A stretch of 64,000 nt of DNA, from contig NC_055987.1 of the NCBI RefSeq assembly GCF_018446385.1, forward strand, positions 83,013,418 through 83,077,417, in the 5' to 3' direction. Below, one piece after another: positions 60,157-64,000 of the stretch. The notes beneath the pieces were generated by a model. That model saw only the letters and a program-made list of their open reading frames with translations, was not told the origin of the DNA and searched no databases. The stretch is from Zingiber officinale. Lineage: Eukaryota > Streptophyta > Magnoliopsida > Zingiberales > Zingiberaceae. The stretch's first letter is position 1, and every line of letters begins with the position of its first letter. The position numbers and the translations under genes were made by a program.

Positions 60157-61864
60157 TGTAAGAAACTAGGATGCTAAACAAGTGAAAGTACATCGGAAGA
60201 CATCTAGTTCCTCCCAAAAGATCTATGTGAAGGAAAACCACATACTAAGTTTCTACATGAAAAAGGAGTTATACCTTTATTGCATGCCCTTCACAATCCT
60301 GACCGCAACGTTTCTTTAGGTGTAGATCTTAGCACGATCAAGTGACTACACCTCTATGGTATCAACATGAACAAGCCTCGCTTGTCTCACAAACTCACAA
60401 AGTGGAGAATGAAACAACCAAAGGTTGTGCTAGCAACCCTTCTTAGAAGTTTTAGCCAAGTAAAGAGAGGAGGAGGAAGAAGAGCAAGAACACCAAAAAC
60501 TCATCATGAAAATGAATCCAAAAACCCCTTTTTATAGATTCATGGAATTGCCTTATACCTTAATATCAATTGCCTTAATTGACATTAATATGTGTCTTCA
60601 TCCAATGAATCCAATGCATCCAATGCATGAATAATTCAAATTGTTCACTCTTTATCCAATGCATGAGTAATTCAAGTTGTACACACCTCTTTCTTCATGA
60701 ATTCAAATTCATGAAATCACTTAATGAGTCCAACTCATTAATCATCAATCCAATTGACTCAATGAGTCTAATTCAAATTAGACTCAATCCAATAGTTAGA
60801 TTTAATTGAGTCTAACTCAATGAGTCTAATTTGAATTAGATTTAATCTAATGATCCATCATATGAATCTATCTCCATTGATTTGTTCTTTGTGTGTAACC
60901 TAATAGGTTCTCGTAATGTTGGTAATGTATCCAAATCAACATTTAGATACATAAACAATGAGTAGCATCTAGCAAGGCATAATTTCTACCCAAGTGACGA
61001 AAATGTCGAGATCCGACTTAACCTTTCCGTGGCTATTATCTTGTATAACTCAATCCTTCTATCCTTGATATATAGATTGATCAATGAGGTATATACTATG
61101 TCATTCTCTTATCAATCTTTGTGTTTCTTGATCTCTAAGTAGACACACTCAATCAAATAAGCTCAATATCCCATATTGATTCATTTAAGCATGACCATGC
61201 ATTCTTGTGTCCTACTAATCAAGGGGCTCACAGATATCACTTTTGTTATATGGAAGTGATAGATCTCATCTATATCACTCACATCCCTCCGCATAACATA
61301 TTGCATACCCAGTGATTGACTTTATGGTCCACCCTATTACGGGTGACATTTGTCGATACCAAAGTATACAACTCCTTATGTAGGGAATAGTAGTGACTTC
61401 AGGTCTAAGGACAATTCATACTAATAGTCACATGAAAATATTTATGACACTCATATAATGATCCATGAAACATTCTTATGGTGGGTCATTCAGCATGTAT
61501 TCTCTAATATACACTCATGTGTCAATCTAATATCTCATATCTCATATCTATGACTTGTGAGATTAAGTCATCTGTTGACCTACATGCTAGTCCCAACACA
61601 TTAATATTGTCCTTACATATTAATGCTTGACTAGGAATAGTTAGAGTAGTGTTCTATGTATATCTATAATATCTCACTATCAATTCAACCAATTGATATG
61701 CTGTAGATTAGAACCTCCTACTCTAGGGCATTATTATACTTATTCATTCGACACTGAATTGAAGTAAATATAATAACCAACTTTGCCTTTATTAATAATG
61801 AAATATGATACAAAAGGAGCTCTTTACAATCATCTCATAATTAGTACTAGGGCCAATACTAACA
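60157..61864 (-). mobile_element. Copia C 5' LTR (1708 bp)
   Basis: The minus strand starts TGTTAGTATTGGCCC and ends TTTCTTACA. It is a diverged relative of the family A LTR, sharing phrases such as CCGCATAA and GTAGACTCACT-like stretches. No gene is seen. Confidence 0.83.
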
Positions 61865-63206
61865 TAACCAAAGATAGCATGTGATTTTTAACATCAATCA
61901 CAACTCCTGTAGTAGCAAGGAATGGTTATCCCAATATGATTGGGATTTTTGGATCTTCCTCCATATCAAGCACCACCAAATCAGTAGGTATGATGCACCC
62001 ACTCACCTCTATTGGCATGTCTTCAATTATACCCTTAGGGTACCTGCATGAATGATCGGCTAATTACAATGCCATAGTGGTGAGCTTTAAGTTTTTCAAA
62101 GCTATCTTATTACAAATAGAATAGGGAAAGCGGCTAACACTTACCCCAAAATTATAGAAAGCATTTTCAAAAATAGTGGTCCCTATCTTAGAAGGGATGG
62201 AGAAGCTTCCAGGGTCTTGTAGCTTGGGTGTTAACACGTTCAGGATTAGTGCACTACATTCCTCAGTTAATGTTATGGTCTCATGTTCTTCTTTCTTTCT
62301 TTGGGTAGTTGTTATCTCTTTTAAAAACTTAGCAAACTTAGGCATTTGATAAATTGCATCTATCAATGGTACCTCGATGCAAAGCTATTTAATTCTATCT
62401 AAACATTTGATGAATTTTTCATCCTTCTTTATCATAGCTAATCTTTGTGGGAAAGGGACTGTTTGACTTTGAGGTGGTGGTGGAAGAGTCTCTTCAACCT
62501 TTTTGATAATCTCCTTATCATCTTGGGTCTTAGATAGGTCAGGTGAGGGAGGAGAGAGCTCTTCTAAATTAGCAATCCTTTTAGGAGCAATCACTTGGGA
62601 GTCTCCCAAGGTCCGTCTGCTCCATAGCTCAATTTTGTTACAACATTCAATTGGGTTCACATATGCTTTTCCTGGAAAACCACCGAGTGCTTTTGTAGAT
62701 GAAGAAGCAATTTGAACAATTTGGCTATCTTGAATCTTCTAGTGTTTTTCGGTGTTTTCCATTCTTTGAGTGAGCTACTTGATATCATTTTTTATTTCCA
62801 TTTGAGTTGCATGAACCTCTTCAAGCAACTTTTTGATTCTTGACTATTGATAGCCTTGTGGTGGATGTTATTATTGAAAATACCCTTGTGACTATCTCGG
62901 TTGGTACCATTGCCTTTGATTTATGGGTTGGCCTTGATTTTGATTGTTTTTGTAGGAAAAATTTGGGTGATTTCTCCATCCCATATTATAGGTGTTAGAC
63001 TACAGATTTCCTTGCTTGGTGTTGAAGCTTGCTATGACATCGCATTGCTCGAACTTTTCAAGTTGAGAATATAAAACTCCAAGTGGGCAAGCTTCTTGGT
63101 CATGCTCTATACTTCCACATGCATCACACTCCTACATTCGTGTTTACTATGTCAGTTCCCATTAATTCCAACTTCTTTGTTAGGGCATCGATCTTTACGG
63201 GCATAT
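61865..63206 (-). pseudogene. Ty3/gypsy gag-protease remnant (Tat/Athila-like)
   Basis: On the minus strand, KIDALTKKLELM and a zinc knuckle-like CDACGSIEHDQEACPLG are followed by YNMGWRNHPNFSYKNNQNQG, typical of the gag end. Then come IKKVEETLPPPPQSQTVPFPQRL, FAKFLKEITTTQRK and LTEECSALILN, and a retropepsin where the DLGAS-type active site reads NFGVS (about 62153). YPKGIIEDMP and LVVLDMEEDPKIPIILG follow. There are several stops and frameshifts. Loss of the catalytic Asp makes it inactive. It is cut by copia C at 61864. Confidence 0.85.
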
Positions 63207-64000
63207 GTTGGTATCAAAGCCACTTGCGAAAGGGTTATGCTAAGTTATTTGAAATTTTATATATGATATAGAAATTGCATGATAGGGTTTACTGTGATTT
63301 GTAAAATCTTATGAGTTTCGGCCACACAAGACTCTTGGCCAGATTTTGTGTCTTGGCCAAATCTTGAGTCTTGACCCAAATGGGTGTTTTGTTGGGAACA
63401 AAACGTAGTTGGTTTGTGACCAACAAGGTCTCGGCTAGAGATGTTTTGTTTAAAACAAGTATGCAAAATAAATTTTGTTTCGTAGCAGGACCGCCGTGGT
63501 ATTGTGGCTCATAATTTATTTACTGAAATCATAGTAAATTTATGTCATAAAATATTATGAATAGATATGACATGGTGCATGGTTATGGTCATTTAACCCC
63601 AATGTGATTGGATGTGTGTAATGTTGTAATTCATAATACGGCCTGTGCGTCATGCCTTCATCCCTTTTATTCTTTTTGTAATTAGATTACACTTGAATGT
63701 AACTCGAGTTTCTTTGGATTTTGTAATGTACAAAATTAGAAAGAGTTAGTCTTCTAGAAGACGGGTGAAAAGGAAGGAAGGACAATAACACACGACAACC
63801 AAGGAAGCGCTTGGAGAAGCGGCTTAGACCTAGATTGACTTATCGCTCTTCTCATTGGCTTGAGAAGATCGTAGTTTATAGGGGCCATAACCATGTCATG
63901 TTTAAACTTGTGTATATGTTGATATATGCCATGATATGCCATGATGTATGTGATACATGTGTAGCTATCATAATTAGGTCATTTACATATGCCTACCAAA
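63207..64000 (+). mobile_element. Copia leader in plus orientation, beginning at its primer site
   Basis: TGGTATCAAAGC (63209-63220) resembles the methionine-tRNA site with one change. The following 790 bp match the copia C and family A leaders read in the same direction (GAGTTTCGGCC, TAATTCATAATACGGCCTGTG, TTGGCTTGAGAAGATCGTAG). No LTR precedes it; gypsy gag is directly adjacent. An insertion of about 150 bp (63320-63480) is not seen in the other leaders. The gag would lie beyond the window. Confidence 0.75.

Larger units (their letters stand above)
58976..61864 (-). mobile_element. Truncated Ty1/copia element C (leader and 5' LTR only)
   Basis: LTR at 60157-61864, primer site 60141-60154 and leader 58976-60140. 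The leader matches the family A leader up to the base where gag should begin, and then MULE sequence starts. No gag-pol follows. Confidence 0.82.

Overview
This window is plant nuclear DNA, most likely from a monocot (Zingiberales is a guess from the style of the long terminal repeats (LTRs), not a demonstrated assignment). Nearly all of it is nested transposable elements, and no intact host gene is visible. Evidence: Ty1/copia and Ty3/gypsy polyproteins, methionine-tRNA primer sites, LTR pairs with 5-bp target duplications, a CACTA element with a 3-bp duplication, and plant-type short introns.

Layout. 1-1138: end of a copia family A LTR, inserted in the RNase H of copia B (minus strand, gag-pol 1139-4649, leader and primer site to 5770, 2.4-kb LTR 5771-8172). 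Copia B itself sits in the reverse transcriptase of another family A copia (plus strand, 8173-9624, 3' LTR 9645-11478). 11479-13839: low-copy-looking sequence with a palindromic motif cluster and a weak plant-mobile-domain/DUF1985-like exon. 13840-22410: decayed Ty3/gypsy (minus). 22411-24235: copia-type LTR. 24471-30413: CACTA element that has picked up pieces of three host genes (PAD4-like, glutamate:glyoxylate aminotransferase-like, FEN1-like). 30874-39996: full-length but dead family A copia (minus). 40540-41193: Ulp1/SENP-type peptidase exons. 41418-43937 plus 57221-58106: one large inverted repeat of 580-bp units, split by a 13.3-kb Tat-type Ty3/gypsy element (43943-57215). 58333-58975: MULE transposase C-terminus (minus). 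58976-61864: truncated copia C. 61865-63206: gypsy gag-protease (minus). 63207-64000: copia leader starting at its primer site (plus).

Two things stand out. First, the Tat element has a dead, deleted gag-pol on the plus strand but carries two tandem, paralogous three-exon genes on the minus strand (48730-51193 and 51861-54088). The right one is fully open (699 codons) and the left has a single premature stop; intron positions and phases match. Second, the CACTA element is a Pack-type chimera of three unrelated host genes in the same orientation, with most splice sites still canonical.

Under the later insertions there appears to be one old Mutator-like element: an Ulp1-peptidase gene (plus strand, pieces at about 13.1, 24.3, 30.4 and 40-41.2 kb) facing a mudrA-type transposase (minus strand, 58.3-59.0 kb), with the palindromic repeat region between their 3' ends. 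That reconstruction is inference; the individual pieces are seen directly.
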